From Raphanus sativus (Eukaryota > Streptophyta > Magnoliopsida > Brassicales > Brassicaceae): DNA of 64,000 nt. Positions 1 to 12,179 of the stretch are shown one piece after another; within the stretch, counting starts at the first letter, position 1, and every line of letters starts with the position of its first letter. The notes beneath the pieces are model-generated. The model searched no databases. It was not told the DNA's origin and saw nothing but the letters and a program-made list of their open reading frames with translations. The stretch is from NCBI RefSeq assembly GCF_000801105.2, contig NC_079515.1, positions 24,761,407 to 24,825,406 on the forward strand, given 5' to 3'. The position numbers and the translations under genes are program-made.

Positions 1-647
1 GGTTAAGGTCAGACGGGGTTGTTGTCTGATCAGTAGGGTTCATCCTCGAGTTAGAGTAAGGGATTCGGTTGTTTCTTCCCCACAGACGGCGCCAATTGTG
101 AGAGATTAAACTCACACCTAGATTTAGATCAGGTTTTATGTTTAGGAAAGGTTAGGGAAAGATTATCGCGGGCTGAATCCCGTAAGAACTTGATGAATGA
201 ACTTCGATTTGTATTGATATAATAGAAAATGGGATGGTTACAAGAAGATGTATCTCACGATGAATATAAAGATTACAAGAGTTTTATCATAAGAATGTTT
301 TGGTGAATGTTGAGTGAAAATATGAGTTGGATCGGATCCTCTTCTTAGTCTTCGACCTTCTCTTTTTATAGCTTTGGACTTCTTTAGGTTGTTTGCAACT
401 GGTCTCCGAGATCCTCTCCGCTTGAGGTGGAATCTGCAACAGCTTCCCTTTGACCGGGTCCTGCGCTTCTTATTGTTGTGACGTGAGCTTCCTCTTTGTC
501 GTGACCTCCTTAACGATCACCTTAGCTCTCAGCCTTCGGCTTCAATTTAGCTCTTCTTAGGTACCGAATTCATAATGGGCCAGTCGCGGCCTGTTTCCAT
601 CCTTCACCGTTCAGCAATCAGCTATCGGGCCATATTTGGGCCCAACA
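1..647 (-). mobile_element. Tat-type Ty3/Gypsy retrotransposon end (LTR plus primer-binding site), partial
   Basis: Read on the minus strand, an LTR runs from a TG at 647 to a CA at 98-97 and is followed by TTGGCGCCGTCTGTGGGGAA (about 95-76). That is the primer-binding-site region typical of plant Tat/Retand-type Gypsy elements. The LTR is about 550 bp, and its start TGTTGGGCCC lies at 647-638. The body of the element lies to the left, outside the window, so no gag or pol can be seen. It is inserted into the internal region of a TRIM copy, whose remainder starts at about 650. The target duplication cannot be checked because the other end is missing. Confidence 0.7.
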
Positions 648-649
648 CT

Positions 650-949
650 GTTGGTGATTACGGCGGTACAAGATGTGTGCCAGATGTCGCTGGAGGTTGG
701 AAACCAAGGGTTGATGTGGTACTTGGTTTGAGAGGAGGTTTGTTGGGAATGCAAACAAAGTCCCACATTGGAAGTTTAGACAAATAATGTCTAGTATATA
801 AAGAGATGTCCAACTCTGATTAGTACGAGGCCTTTTGGGAAGGAGTCTCAGAAACAAATCCATGCGGGCTTTGCCTTCGGGCCCAAAGTGGACAATATTG
901 TACTAATCGGACAATAGAGAGTTGTACATGGGCTTGGAAAAGCCCAACA
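650..949 (+). mobile_element. TRIM remnant: 3' internal end (650-740) plus LTR (741-949)
   Basis: Positions 650-740 match 4787-4877 almost base for base, and both are followed directly by a 209-bp repeat beginning TGTTG and ending CAACA (741-949 here, 4878-5086 there). This is the 3' part of a small LTR element of the terminal-repeat-in-miniature class. The left part was cut off by the Tat-type element. The LTR is followed by GTGGTATCAAAGC (951-963), a mutated initiator-tRNA-Met primer site, so this LTR also looks like the 5' LTR of the long internal region to its right. Short ORFs inside it are not genes. Confidence 0.75.
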
Positions 950-3807
950 AGTGGTATCAAAGCAATCCATGTTTTGATTGCGGGTATTAAAGAAATCAAG
1001 GAGTCTGAAAAGAATCGCAAAGAAGAAAGATAAAGGGACCTATCAATTCTTCAAGGAAACTGCGATCCATCGACTCCAAGATTCAAGGTTGAAAGATCAA
1101 AGGGTAAAAGCACAAGGCGTCAAAGCAGTAACACTCATCTCAAAGGAGTTGAACAAGGTCGGTATCGAAAGTCTTCCTAACAAGGTTGGAAGTTAGGCGG
1201 CGGGTTCCATAACTCATGGCGGTGCAAAGTGTGTTCAAGGATTTACCGAAGGATTTTAGATCAAGGTGGAGATGATGTTAGAACTTGAGAAAGATGGTAG
1301 TGTTTCGTGATCATCGGTGTTTCAGGAAACGTCAGAAGAAGTTGACGGAGATGATCAAGGATTCAAGGAAGATCATCAAGGAGCTATATATCAGAATTTA
1401 TCATGCAAGGAATAGGAGACTGCATGTTCTGGGTGATTGGTGCTTAAGAAGTTATCTCGCAGTGAAATATGCAATGGGTTTTGTGTCGATAGTCTTTCTA
1501 ACAACGGAGTTAGACGGCGTGTCCTGTTTCTTATAAACAGCGGTACAAGAGATGTATAAGTTCACATTGCTGGAGGAGATGTCAAAGTTTTGTGACGTCT
1601 AGTATTGAGGTGAAGACTAACGGTGTATTAGTCTAAGTCTATCACTTTGAAAACATGAGGAAGTCTCCAAGACAGAAGAAAAAAATATTCATAAAAGGGA
1701 ATGAATACAAGAGAAACACGAGAAGCTGTGTTCAAAAAAAAAAAATTAAAAGGCATCCAAGTAAGGAGGATGATTGCATGGATAAATTAACAAGCTACGT
1801 GGAGAGTAAGAAAACAGTATGGTTATAGTTGTTTTCTTTTGGCATCACAAGAAGAGAACGGGGAAAATTCTCTAAGGTGGACAAGGAAAACTCACGTGAG
1901 GAAGTATTAATATCAAAGACATGTTATATGGTATTGATAAATCAGAAGAAGTCTGATGGTAAGTCCAAAGGCTGTTGTGATGCAGGCAGTAAACGTTGGG
2001 GTGTTAGCAATACAAACAACAAGTATTGCAGCAAGGAATGGTGTTTCAGCTAGGAGGAATATCATGGGGTCTAGAAGTGATATCAAGGTGAGCTGTTACA
2101 AAGAGAAGTGTCAAGGACGTCACCGGAGCAGTTGGCGTGAGACAAGTTAAAATGAAGTTAGCAGAGTGGTGCTAAACATTCAGAAGATTCAAGGAAGAGT
2201 TTGATTCTAAGCTCAGTGCGCATGAGAGGAATCGAAGGTTGACAAGGAGAATCCGGTTTCAGGAAGAATGAAAGAGAAACAAGTTCGTTTCTGGAAAATA
2301 GTCCCTGAAGTCTCAAGTGAATGAGAGAGTTACCTGGTAAGAATCAGTAGTCGGGTCGGGTGTATAGACATCGATTCCAGGTGGAGCTATTGATAGAAAG
2401 ATTCAAGAGAAGACAAGTTAGTTCTTTAGTGAATGTTCTTGAATCAAAAGGCAAGAAGTCTTGCAAGGGTAAAGGAGTTACCTTAAAGTCTCAAGGAGCA
2501 GGAGAGGAGTTATTTTGTTCATCAAAGCAGCTAGGCGTGAAAATAATTGATATCAGAGGAGTACTCCGGAGTAGACGATATCAACGTAACAACAAATAGT
2601 CATGAACAATAGCTTAAGGTGGAGCTGAAGCAGTGAGAGAAAAGGAGCACTGTGGAAGATTGAGCTCGTCTAATCTGAAATGATTTCGAGTTTGAGTTAT
2701 GTTTCTGAAAAAAAAATCATAGGCATAGAGATGATGCAGGTAATAAAATGGTTTACCCAAAGATCATCAAAGAGGAAAACACATGCTTGGTGTTCATGCT
2801 ACAACGAGGTCTGAGAATTGTTTAGCAACACATAGAACTTCGACTGATCAACAAAGATTCTATGAAGGCTAGAACTGGGTTTGTCGGAGTAGCAGAGGAG
2901 TCTCCAAAGGGTCACCGTAAACGTAGGAACGACTGTCAAAATCAAACGGGAGTTAAAGCTTACAACTTCTCAAGGAAATAAGTGAAAATCTTCAAAGCAG
3001 GCTCAAAAGTCAGAGAATCTTACCGGAAAGCTGCAGTATCACCGGTAAGACATATTAAATCGATCACCACCAGTAGGTAAAACAGAGATTCACCAGTCAC
3101 CATGAAGAACTCGCGAGCTTCTTGGAGATTGTGGGCATCTCATGATGAAGAACAAGTTGGTGTTCAGATGATGCGTTTTTACAGGAGGTTGAGTTGAAGA
3201 TTTGAGAAGTTGAATCGCTATCCTACAGAGGAATAAGATAAGCGATTAGACATCTGTGGTTTTGTTCACTGCAGGGAGGTCATTTGCGTGGAGCATCTCA
3301 GAGTTGCAGAGAAATACCATGGAGGGGATTAAAGACAAGGGTAGATGTGAAGCTGGTTGAGAAACAACAATTCCCAGTTCACCAGACGAAACAGGTTCTG
3401 TTCAGAGGTCGTCTTCATCACCATTGGAGATGTAAAGGTCGTTTTCATTGCAGTCCGGTGTAAGGAATCAAAGTGAGAAAGGGTGAATAAACAGTAGCGG
3501 CGTACGAGCTACACAGACTCGTCAGAGCAAAGACGGGAGGAGTCACTGATATGACGTCATCAACGTCTCACGAGATTCGTCGGAATTGTCGAAGAGAGAG
3601 AGCAGAGAAAGAGTAATTTCTGGTTTGGTGATTGAAGTCACATGGGAACGGTGAGAACGAGGAGCATGATGACAGGGATTCAACAAGTTAAGCTATCACA
3701 GAGCGCGTTTCAGATCAAAGGAGGAAGAAGATGGAAGCTTGAAAACGTTGTCGGTATCATCAAAGTGGTGACAAGAGAAGGCAAGAATATGGGCTTTAGG
3801 TGGAGAT
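950..3807 (+). mobile_element. Long non-coding internal region of a large LTR-derivative (LARD-like) element
   Basis: About 2.9 kb of purine-rich DNA without an ORF longer than about 85 codons. It starts with a tRNA-Met-like primer site at 952-963. Phrases such as GGCGGTACAAGATG (661-674, in the TRIM) reappear in diverged form around 1210 and 1550, so the region seems related to the TRIM internal sequence. No gag, protease, integrase or reverse transcriptase reading frame can be recognised. It ends at a purine-rich stretch with GGTGGAGA (3799-3806), a plausible polypurine tract. It could instead be a decayed autonomous element. Confidence 0.5.
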
Positions 3808-4241
3808 TGTAGAGATAAAAGCCCAATTCTCTCTTGACCCATCTCTAAATCTCCAGCCCAATAGTGAATCCCTGCATAAACAAAAGGGAAACATGACGTT
3901 AGTTTCCATTTAAGCTATGTCGGTTAAATGACGTGATACGAAGGCAAAAAGGAAAAGCACATGGTGATGGTGATGAGTATAAATACAGAGGTGATCAAGG
4001 TGATTTAATCATCCGAAACACAAGACCAAAAAGGAGAGAGAGCTAGAGAGAGATCGGGGTAGAGAAGAAACTAAGGGCAAGATACATTATTCGAGTCATG
4101 TCGCTTCGGGATAGAGTTTCTCCGATCTCTCTAATTTTTGTTGTGTCTTTCTATTGAGCGCTTATAGTGTTTGTGTAAACCCTTTGATTGATAGTGGATG
4201 TTGTGGGAGATGGTTCCCACCCAGAGGTACCGCAAGGAAAC
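3808..4241 (+). mobile_element. Putative LTR (Copia-like) at the end of the long internal region
   Basis: A purine-rich tract (GGTGGAGA) is followed by TGTAGAGATAAAAGCCC at 3808, as expected for a polypurine tract and LTR start. A TATA-like GTATAAATACAG (about 3977-3988) lies inside. The stretch ends in CCGCAAGGAAAC, where the complete TRIM is inserted. The matching 5' LTR is not in the window, so the assignment rests on this one junction. Confidence 0.35.
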
Positions 4242-5086
4242 TGGGTTGTGAATGCAAACAAAGTTCCACATTGGAAGTTTAGACAAATAATGTCTAGTAT
4301 ATAAAGAGATGTCCAACTCTGATTAGTACGAGGCCTTTTGGGAAGGAGTCCCAGAAACAAATCCATGCGGGTTTTGCCTTCGGGCCCAAAGTGGACAATA
4401 TTGTACTAATCGGACAATAGAGAGTTGGACATGGGCTTGGAAAAACCCAACAATTGGTATCAGAGCCGGGATGACGAACATCTGCAAGAAGACCAAAATA
4501 CCTTTCAAGTTCGAAGAGCCTCCACTTGGATGGGAAGGGCGGGGTGCGTAGCAGAGGCCAGTCAAAAATCCTGGGAGCTTCAGTTGTAAGAGGAGAATCC
4601 TTAAGGTGACTTCGCGATTAAGTGGTGCCGGAGACTTATATCGAAAGTCTCTCCATAACGATGATACAAGATTAGGTGGATATTCCTAACGGTGCTGTAA
4701 GGATTAGGTGGTGAATGTCCTAATGGTGCAGTAAGGATTAGGTGGATAAATCCTAATGGTGTAACAAGGGTTAGGTGAAGAGTCCCGTTGGTGATTACGG
4801 CGGTGTAAGACGTGTGCCAGATTTCGCTAGAGGTTGAAAACCAAGGATTCATGTGGTACTTGGTTTGAGAGGAGGTTTGTTGTGAATGCAAACAAAGTCC
4901 CACATTGGAAGTTTAGACAAATAATGTCTAGTATATAAAGAGATGTCCAACTCTGATTAGTACGAGGCCTTTTGGGAAGGAGTCTCAGAAACAAATCCAT
5001 GCGGGCTTTGCCTTCGGGCCCAAAGTGAACAATATTGTACTAATCGGATAATAGAGAGTTGGACATGAGCTTGGAAAAACCCAACA
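4242..5086 (+). mobile_element. Complete TRIM retrotransposon with GAAAC target duplication
   Basis: Two LTRs of about 210 bp (4242-4452 and 4878-5086) enclose 425 bp of non-coding DNA. The primer site TGGTATCAGAGC (4455-4466) matches the end of initiator tRNA-Met. The 5-bp duplication GAAAC flanks the element (4237-4241 and 5087-5091). At 845 bp with no coding capacity it fits the TRIM class described in plants, which depends on enzymes supplied by other elements. The left LTR has two extra G's after its first two bases. The LTR carries a TATA-like TATATAAAGAG at about 4299-4309. Confidence 0.9.
4670..4800 (+). repeat. Tandem 32-34 bp repeats inside the TRIM internal region
   Basis: Four imperfect units begin at 4670, 4702, 4736 and 4769. 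Each opens with GATTAGGTG or GGTTAGGTG and ends with CTAAnGGTGnnGTAAG or a variant. Confidence 0.8.
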
Positions 5087-5182
5087 GAAACATTAATAAA
5101 TGATTGACTGTAACCGGTACTCATATTGTCAATAATGATGCATTCTCATATATCAACACATTAACATAAAAAATTAAAGAGA

Positions 5183-5224
5183 AAAAGTGTAATGTTAGTT
5201 TTAAAAAAAAAAAAGTGTTATGTT
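5183..5224. repeat. Micro-insertion: AGTTTT + A8 between 14-bp direct repeats
   Basis: AAAAGTGTAATGTT (5183-5196) recurs at 5211-5224 with one mismatch. The 14 bases between end in a poly(A) run. Confidence 0.5.
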
Positions 5225-8080
5225 TTGGAAGTTTAGAAAGAGTTCCATGCGTTTCAGTAAATTGCTTATAATATCTTCTTCTTTGTTAATTTACGTCAAA
5301 TTGTACATATTTACTATATAAGATAATTTTCTTGAGTGTAAATCAATCATACATAACGGTGAATACGCTGTCACGAATCCAAATCTATTTTTCTTTACCG
5401 AGTATGAGTTCAGAAACTAGGCCAAAAGTCTTTGGCAAACTTATATCTTCTGTATGCTAGTATATAACCCAAGTAGAAGGTCGCTAGCCCAACTACTTCT
5501 CTCTTTAAACCAACAGTATTTGTATTGAACAAAATAAACATATAAATACTTTTGGTGTCTTCAAGTACCATGTGAAGAATGGCTGACAAACTGCTTTATA
5601 ACAAAACTTCAGAGGTTCATGAATTGTCAGGATCACATCAGTTTAAAATACAATAATACAAAAGTTGGATAAAGAATTGAGTATTCCCAAAAAAAAAGCC
5701 AGTTGCATGTGGGTGATCATAGAGCATAGTGAATAATTGAATTGATCCGTTTGATCCTAGGACTTGGAGGAGAGATTCGTACGCTTGAGTGAGTCCTTCC
5801 TTCCTGGAGGAGCTATAGCCTAAGTAGAGTTTCGCACACTACTAGGACCCACATCGTCACATGATCTAACGTGGAGTATTCTTGAACACGTGTCTGATGC
5901 GGATTCGTTTAAGTTAAGAACTACTTACATGTCAGTAAGAGAGAACCGATCCCGAGGCAAAGCCACGTGATTTGTTGAATGATATAATTGTTTTCACGCA
6001 AATTGGCGCTTCTAATCTTCTTTGCTTCTCTTTTAAAAACTAGTCAAAATGATCACTATCTATGCAAAAAATCGATCATAATTGAAACGATCCAAAAACA
6101 AATAAGTTTAAATAGATTAAATAAATTTAAATCGGTCAAATTGAAAACATACCATAAATTAAAACTAGTTAAATTATATCATTCTACTATCAAGTCCTAT
6201 ATAATATATTTTCCAGATTTATGTGTTTAGTGTAAATTCACAAAATTACCTGATTCTTTTAATATATCAAGATTTTTTTTGACCAAATATATCTAGATTT
6301 TTAGTTCATCAAAATAGTTCTTAACTAAATAATTCATGAACTCTAGTCCATCTAAACTCAAAGGCTATGTGTTAATCGTACACAAAATATCTAGTTAATG
6401 TGAAACGATTTTTGAATATTGATTAATTAAATACGCTTAAGCCGTGTTTTAGTAATCTTGAAAATGTCCGTAGGCCAATCTCAATAGTATCTTCTCACGT
6501 ATTTTAGACAAAAGGTGGGTCCTAACAAAAACATGGGTTCTTACTTGCTCGCAAGTCACCCGCGCCTTCACCTGCTCTATCTATGTGCTGTGTGCACATG
6601 CTAGTTGTTAATCCTCCACCGACTAGATACGCATACGGTCTCATTCATATAGTATAATATACGTTATCATATACCGTCAACCGTACAAAAAATGTTTAAA
6701 TACTAATCCCCTATTCCGCCAACATTTCTTATCCCGCTTGTTCATACTATAAATTATGTAGATCAATAGATCATCATGTGTCACGGATTTGTATTATTAC
6801 TCTCTTGTGATAGAGGTGGCAAAGTTATTTATTACATTTATATATATACATATGTATGTGATATGGACTCATCTAATTTTTTTTTTTGGGCAACGATGGA
6901 CTCATCTAATTAACTTTATTTTGGTCATGTTACTTATCAAGATCATAAAAGAAACCTTTTGAGGAGTTTATCCTTTTCCAATACAAAGCAAATAACTAGG
7001 CTAATACTATAAAATTGAGATTTTAACACTAAAAGGACTTGAGATTGAAGATTTTTCTATTTTATATGATAACTATATTTAGATTTAATGCACAAGTCAT
7101 ACCACACTCAACATGGCGTTTCGTAAACCACTTACCTAATTATTCATACATGCGTTTTCGTTACTATTATTGGAACCAACAAATTATTTTTTAGAGAAAG
7201 TAGCGTTTTGTAAGCAAATCTACTCGTTTTAATCAATATTTGTTGAGATGTCTTAATCAATTTAAGATTAGTGATCGATCGACATACATAAGAGAAAGCT
7301 TTTTCTTTCGTGCCGGAAGCTATACGAACATTTTGGTCCCGACCCGACCATAGGCTGAGGTTCAAACTTTTCAATAGCACAATATGCATGAATTTGAATA
7401 AATAAAATCTTACTATTCTGCTATAATGCATGAAGTGATCTCAACATATAGCCATTGACTACACATATATATATATATATATTACATGTCTTTATATGTA
7501 TATAGTTACATATATAAACACATTCATGATATAGCTTTTGTCATTTACAGAGTGATGTGGAGAGAAGTCTTTTTAGAAGAAAGTGATCACGTATGGAGTG
7601 AAGCCCAAGTTAGTTACTGCAAAATCTATACTAAAAAGAAGAAAAAAAATTACAAGAAAGTGGAAAAAAGTAGAGCCTTAGAAATTCAGGATTAAATTAA
7701 ATTGGTATATACTATAATTCTTTAAAATTTAGTTAGGAAAGAGTGTGTTTGAAGTAACGAAGCTAAGAGTATGGTTGAAGTTAGCTTAAGAAAATGGTTA
7801 TATAGAAGATAATCTCAAAGAAAATCTCATTGGATATATATGTCCAAGAATGTGGAGTTCAAAGACTTTGGATTCATTGTGACTTCGATTTTTGGTGACT
7901 GCAGCGTACATTGTTCTCAACAAAACTAGTCATGATATTAAGTTCTTTGTTGCTAACCTATTAAGTTTATATGTGTCTCTATATAATTTGGTATCATCAT
8001 TGTTAAGTAAGACTAGAAACTTAGAAACAAATTCTAATGATGTATCTACCAGATTAAAATGATTAAAAGATCTTTTATTA
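5225..8080. other. Gene-free spacer
   Basis: AT-rich intergenic DNA. It contains short AT microsatellites (around 6839-6860 and 7466-7482) and ORFs of 70-95 codons with no recognisable domain or coding bias. I see no gene here. Confidence 0.6.
6863..6910. repeat. Micro-insertion: T10 + GGGCAACG between 15-bp direct repeats
   Basis: ATGGACTCATCTAAT occurs at 6863-6877 and 6896-6910. The 18-bp insert read on the minus strand is CGTTGCCC followed by A10. Confidence 0.8.
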
Positions 8081-8308
8081 CTCCCTCTGTTTCATTATAA
8101 GTGTCGTTTTAGACATGTGCACACGGATTAAGAAAACATTTATTTTGCATATTTTCAATATAAAAACATCATTACCGATACAATTCAACCAATAGAAAAA
8201 CAGAATGGAGAATAAAGTTAATAAATTTTGCATTGAAACTCTAAAACGACACTTATTTTGCAACGAAAAAAATTCTCTAAAACGACACTTAATATGAAAC
8301 GGAGGGAG
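8081..8308. mobile_element. Stowaway/mariner-type MITE with TA duplication
   Basis: The 228-bp element has terminal inverted repeats CTCCCTCTGTTTCATTATAA and TTAATATGAAACGGAGGGAG. It is flanked by TA on both sides (8079-8080 and 8309-8310). The palindromic motif GTCGTTTTAGA / TCTAAAACGAC extends the inverted repeats inward. There is no coding capacity; a 78-codon ORF inside is by chance. It fits the mariner-related CTCCCTC-ended MITEs common in plants. Confidence 0.85.
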
Positions 8309-9345
8309 TATCATTTTAATTAATTTCTAGATAGCTTAACCATAAATACATTACGGTAATCACGATAGTCTAATGTTTATCACTTTGATAAAAAGAAAGA
8401 AATAAAGTTGGCCGAGGTTTCCTAAAAGCCTATGTAATAAGTATACTTGTAATATACGGTACGTAAAAAAGTCTTTACTTTTACTTTGTAATGTAACACG
8501 TAGTTTGTGGCATAAACAATGGGAAGAAAATTAGCAAAAACAAAAAGGAAGAAAATAATAAATAAAATAAATTTCTAAATTTAAAATTGGAATTACATGT
8601 ACGCGTAAAGTCGTATAATTCCTTCGTGCCATTTCACCTTCCCATTATCTCATCGACTTTTCTTACGAACCGGTAGGAGCAAAACCATGACTAGAACTCT
8701 TTATACGCGTTATATTTTAGAAAAAAAATCATCTAAAAATAAAAGTCCATATAAATTCTTTACTTATGACAATTCTTTTTTGAACTTATGACAATTATAT
8801 AATATAGTTTTTCTTACGTTACAACATAAATAACCTTTGTTGAATAACAAATTGTTAACTTTAATTTAAACCATCTTTTTCTTTAATATGTTATACTCAA
8901 TCCATTGTTTTTTTCAAACAAATACAACTTTTGTACAGCTAAGCAAGGTTTGTGAATAAATCATCTTTGGTGAGAAATGGAACCCACATGAAGGAGGTGA
9001 GATTAAGATATTATTATTTCATAAATTGTTTAGAGAGAGAGAGAGGAGGTTGTCAAAAAAGAGAGAGAGAGAAGAGAAAGAGACTTCCACATGAAGACAG
9101 AGTAAGGGATGGTAAAATACAGCTAGCAGCAAAAGGGAAGAGAGAGAGAGAAGTGTTTCTCTCACACCTCTCTTTATAATAATAAGGGGAAGCTATTGCT
9201 CTCCATTACTAACCCATTTTCCCAATCAATCACTCTTCACTTCCCCCACTCCTACTCCTTTTCTCCTTTCTAAGCAATCTCTCTCTCCTTATATTCTCAA
9301 ATTTGATTCTCTTTCATACCTGCACACCACTACCAACAGAGGTTC

Positions 9346-9350
<5 letters not shown>
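8309..9350. other. Spacer and GATA8 upstream region with GA-rich tracts
   Basis: No gene is seen. AG-rich stretches (about 9032-9080 and 9134-9151) lie upstream of the GATA8 leader. A TATA-like CTTTATAATAATAAG is present at about 9172-9186. A promoter in this interval is an inference from distance. Confidence 0.4.
8762..8796. repeat. Micro-insertion: CTTTTTTGA between 13-bp direct repeats
   Basis: ACTTATGACAATT occurs at 8762-8774 and 8784-8796. The insert is only 9 bp and mostly T. Confidence 0.6.

Positions 9351-9382
<32 letters not shown>
9351..9382. repeat. (CT)n microsatellite in the probable GATA8 leader
   Basis: About 16 CT units. Such tracts are common in plant 5' untranslated regions. 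A 5' leader intron ending at the polypyrimidine tract and AG near 9930, just before the GATA8 start codon, is plausible but not proven. Confidence 0.8.
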
Positions 9383-9383
<1 letters not shown>

Positions 9384-9959
9384 ACTCTGTTTACCACTCC
9401 CATTCTTGATTTTGGTGTTGCTTTTCTTGAGAATTCTTGGTTGTGAAATGGAAGTTTAGGAACATGTGATGTTCAAACAGAGGTTTTTGCAGAGATTATG
9501 AGGTGTCGGTGATGCAATTTTCTGTTTTGGGTTTACTTAGCACTCTGTTTTTGTAACAAAATACATTGAAAGTTTGTTCCGTTTTTTCTTTACTTTTGTG
9601 TTTCACACAACAACAATTCTAGAAAAGAGAGAGAAATCAAGAATGCTTAATTAACGGTGACTTTTGACTTTAAGACCCATTCGGTCTATTGCAATTTTAT
9701 CTGTGCTTAGAATTGTCTTAATTATTTCTGTAACCCACCAAAAAAAGGTGGGCCAAAGCATGTTCATTTTCAAAATTAGGTTTTTAAGATGCTTCCAAAT
9801 TTTTGAAAACTTTTGAGAAACTTCCTTACTGTTTAAAACCCTTGTCATGTTCCTTCCTCTCTATATATTCATTACCTCATCTCTCGTTTCTATCTTAATT
9901 ATCAATTTGTTTTCTTTCTCTCTCCCTCCAGGTAAATTGCTAAAACTGTAAAAAAGAAG

Positions 9960-11231
9960 ATGTTTGGACAAAGCTTCCCGGATGATCTTGATTGTGGCAA
10001 CTTCTTTGACAACATGGACGACATTCTTGACTTTCCCGGTTGTGATATGGATGTCGGTTTCAACATCGGTGACTCCGACTCTTTCCCTAACATCTGGACC
10101 ACTCATCAAGACACATGGCCCGCCGCTTCTGACCCTCTCTTCTCTTGCAACGCAAAATCTGACTCATCACCTGAGCTCTATGTTCCGGTCAGTTTCTACA
10201 CTAACCAAAGCCTTGTTTATATTTTTGTATTTTCCACGGATACGAATTTAAATTAACGCACACAAATTTATAAATTAGAAGAATATCATTAAATAAAATG
10301 AATTCAGTCAATAAAAATAATGTATTATGCAATTAGTTACAAATATCAAATATTATTAAAAAATGTGTGAAAACATTATTTATTTTGTAACCAAAATATT
10401 TTACTTAAACATGAAATAAACTAAAATAGATATGGAGTATATATTTTACTCCAACGTAATTGTCTAACAATGTTTATATTTCTGTTTGTGGGAAATTTAC
10501 AGTTTGAGGATATTGTTAAGGTGGAAAAGCCAGCAAGCTTTGTAGAGGAGTCTTTGGTTGAGAAGAAGGAAGATACGTTTTCCACAAACACGGATTCATC
10601 GTCTTCTCATAGCCATTTCAGGAGCTCAAGTCCAGTGTCGGTACTCGAGAGCAGCTCCTCCTCGTCTCAGACGACCAACACAACCTCGCTTGTCCTCTCT
10701 GGAAAGCACGGTCGTCCACGCACAAAACGCCCTCGTCCACCGGTCCAGGAGATGGATAGAGCCAATGTTTGCGGGGCGGACTCGCGTCTCATCGTTAGAA
10801 TACCAAAGCAGTTTCTCTCTGACCACAGCAAGATGATCACCAAGAAGAAGAAGAAGAAGGCCAAGGTTATTTCTTCCTCTTCTTCGTCGGGGATTGATCT
10901 TGAAACCAATGGAAGCAACAACGTTGATTCGTATGATTCAGAGCAGCATCCGGTTAGGAAATGTATGCACTGTGAGGTTACCAAGACTCCACAGTGGAGG
11001 CTTGGGCCTATGGGCCCAAAGACGCTTTGCAACGCGTGTGGCGTGCGTTACAAGTCTGGAAGGCTTTTCCCGGAGTACCGTCCAGCTAATAGTCCAACAT
11101 TCACTCCAGCTCTCCACTCAAACTCACACAAGAAGGTGGCTGAAATGAGAAGCAAGAGGTGCAGCTACGCAAATGAAGAGAATGATCTGCAAGATTTGAT
11201 TCCGAACAATGCCTACATTGGCGTGGACTAA
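9960..11231 (+). CDS. GATA8: GATA zinc-finger transcription factor GATA8 (BLUE MICROPYLAR END 3)
   Basis: Two exons, 9960-10187 and 10503-11231, give a 318-residue protein (CDS 957 nt). Splice signals are CCG|GTCAGT and TTTACAG|TTTGAG, joining in frame. The class IV-type zinc finger C-x2-C-x18-C-x2-C lies at about residues 230-255 (C230, C233, C252, C255), followed by the basic tail that contacts WGATAR sites. An acidic N terminus with a conserved start ([20 protein letters not shown]), a Ser-rich middle and the basic run KKKKKKAK come before it. The conserved C-terminal end is [11 protein letters not shown] recognise it as the orthologue of Arabidopsis At3g54810 (322 aa), a nuclear regulator promoting seed germination after cold. 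The sequence looks intact. The intron is AT-rich and 315 bp. Confidence 0.95.
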
Positions 11232-12179
11232 AACAGAGAAAGATGTTCAGTTTTCAAGCGTTGAAGTGATTAGAGTTGCGAGGAGTAGGAAAGAGTCAGT
11301 GAGCACAAATGTTTTAGCTTTAGAAGAGATGAATGAAGAGGAGGATCAAGAGTTAGATGAAAAGTGATTGTGATTGTATTTTGTATTTGTAGTATGTATG
11401 GGCAAAACTCTTGAACACAAAAGAAGAGCAGAGGATTTTGAAGACTCTAGACAGTTAGGTTTTACGTTAAATCTTCCTCTCCCTTTTCTCCTTTCAATTC
11501 TTTGTATTTTTATTGTGAGGATTCTTTTGTAGTTGATTTGTTTATTTTTTGTTTTTGTTAAAATCCCATTTTATTCCCTAGGTGCACCTGAATCTACACT
11601 TTATTATACAAAGCTAAATACATGGTCTTTTCTTGCCAACAAAGTAAGTAAATATTTTTGAAAACCTGTTCGAACCGTCAATTACATCATCGTATATATT
11701 ATACGATGGCTACTTATATCATCAAAGTTAAACTTATTTTTCCGTCACACATTCATTTAGAATTCGAGAATTAAGCGTGTTTGAACTGAAGTAGTAAAAG
11801 ACTGGATGATCTATTGGAAAATATTCGCGATACTATACGAGTGAGGTCGAAGCATGAAGAAAATTCGAGTGGTGATTGCAAGGATAATGATTTCAAACTT
11901 TGAAAAGTTTAATGGATTGACCGTTGAAACGGGATGGAACTTTTGGACCGAGAAAGAAGGTGTGGATGGCTCACTAGCCCTGGACGGTCTGTGTGTTATA
12001 TATGTGACATTAATGAATAATTTCATGCACACGACGTAAATTTGCCTATCATTTCTACATATATTTAGATTGTATTTATGAATGGTTAGTTTTCCCTTTT
12101 TTAGCTTCTTAGAGGTTTAGTGGTTAAGTTAGTGTTGTGTTTTAATCAGTGGTGGTTATGAGATAAGCAATAATGTTAA
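11232..12179. other. GATA8 3' region and spacer
   Basis: The likely 3' untranslated region runs to about 11540. The rest is AT-rich spacer; a 61-codon ORF at 11854-12039 shows no recognisable similarity. Confidence 0.5.

Noticed and set aside
618..1196. ORFs of 66-81 codons at the left end, partly repeated near 4151-4903
   Set aside because: They read through TRIM LTRs on either strand. Similar sequences recur only because the LTR recurs.
1829..2599. ORFs of 64-79 codons in the long LTR-element interior
   Set aside because: No gag or pol motifs; short and overlapping frames.
5988..6230. 80-codon ORF
   Set aside because: AT-rich, Lys/Ile-biased composition typical of random ORFs in this DNA.
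9651..9848. 65-codon minus-strand ORF upstream of GATA8
   Set aside because: Lies in the probable leader intron, with no signal peptide, domain or promoter.
10667..11032. 121-codon minus-strand ORF inside GATA8
   Set aside because: Antisense shadow of the GATA8 second exon; no domain.
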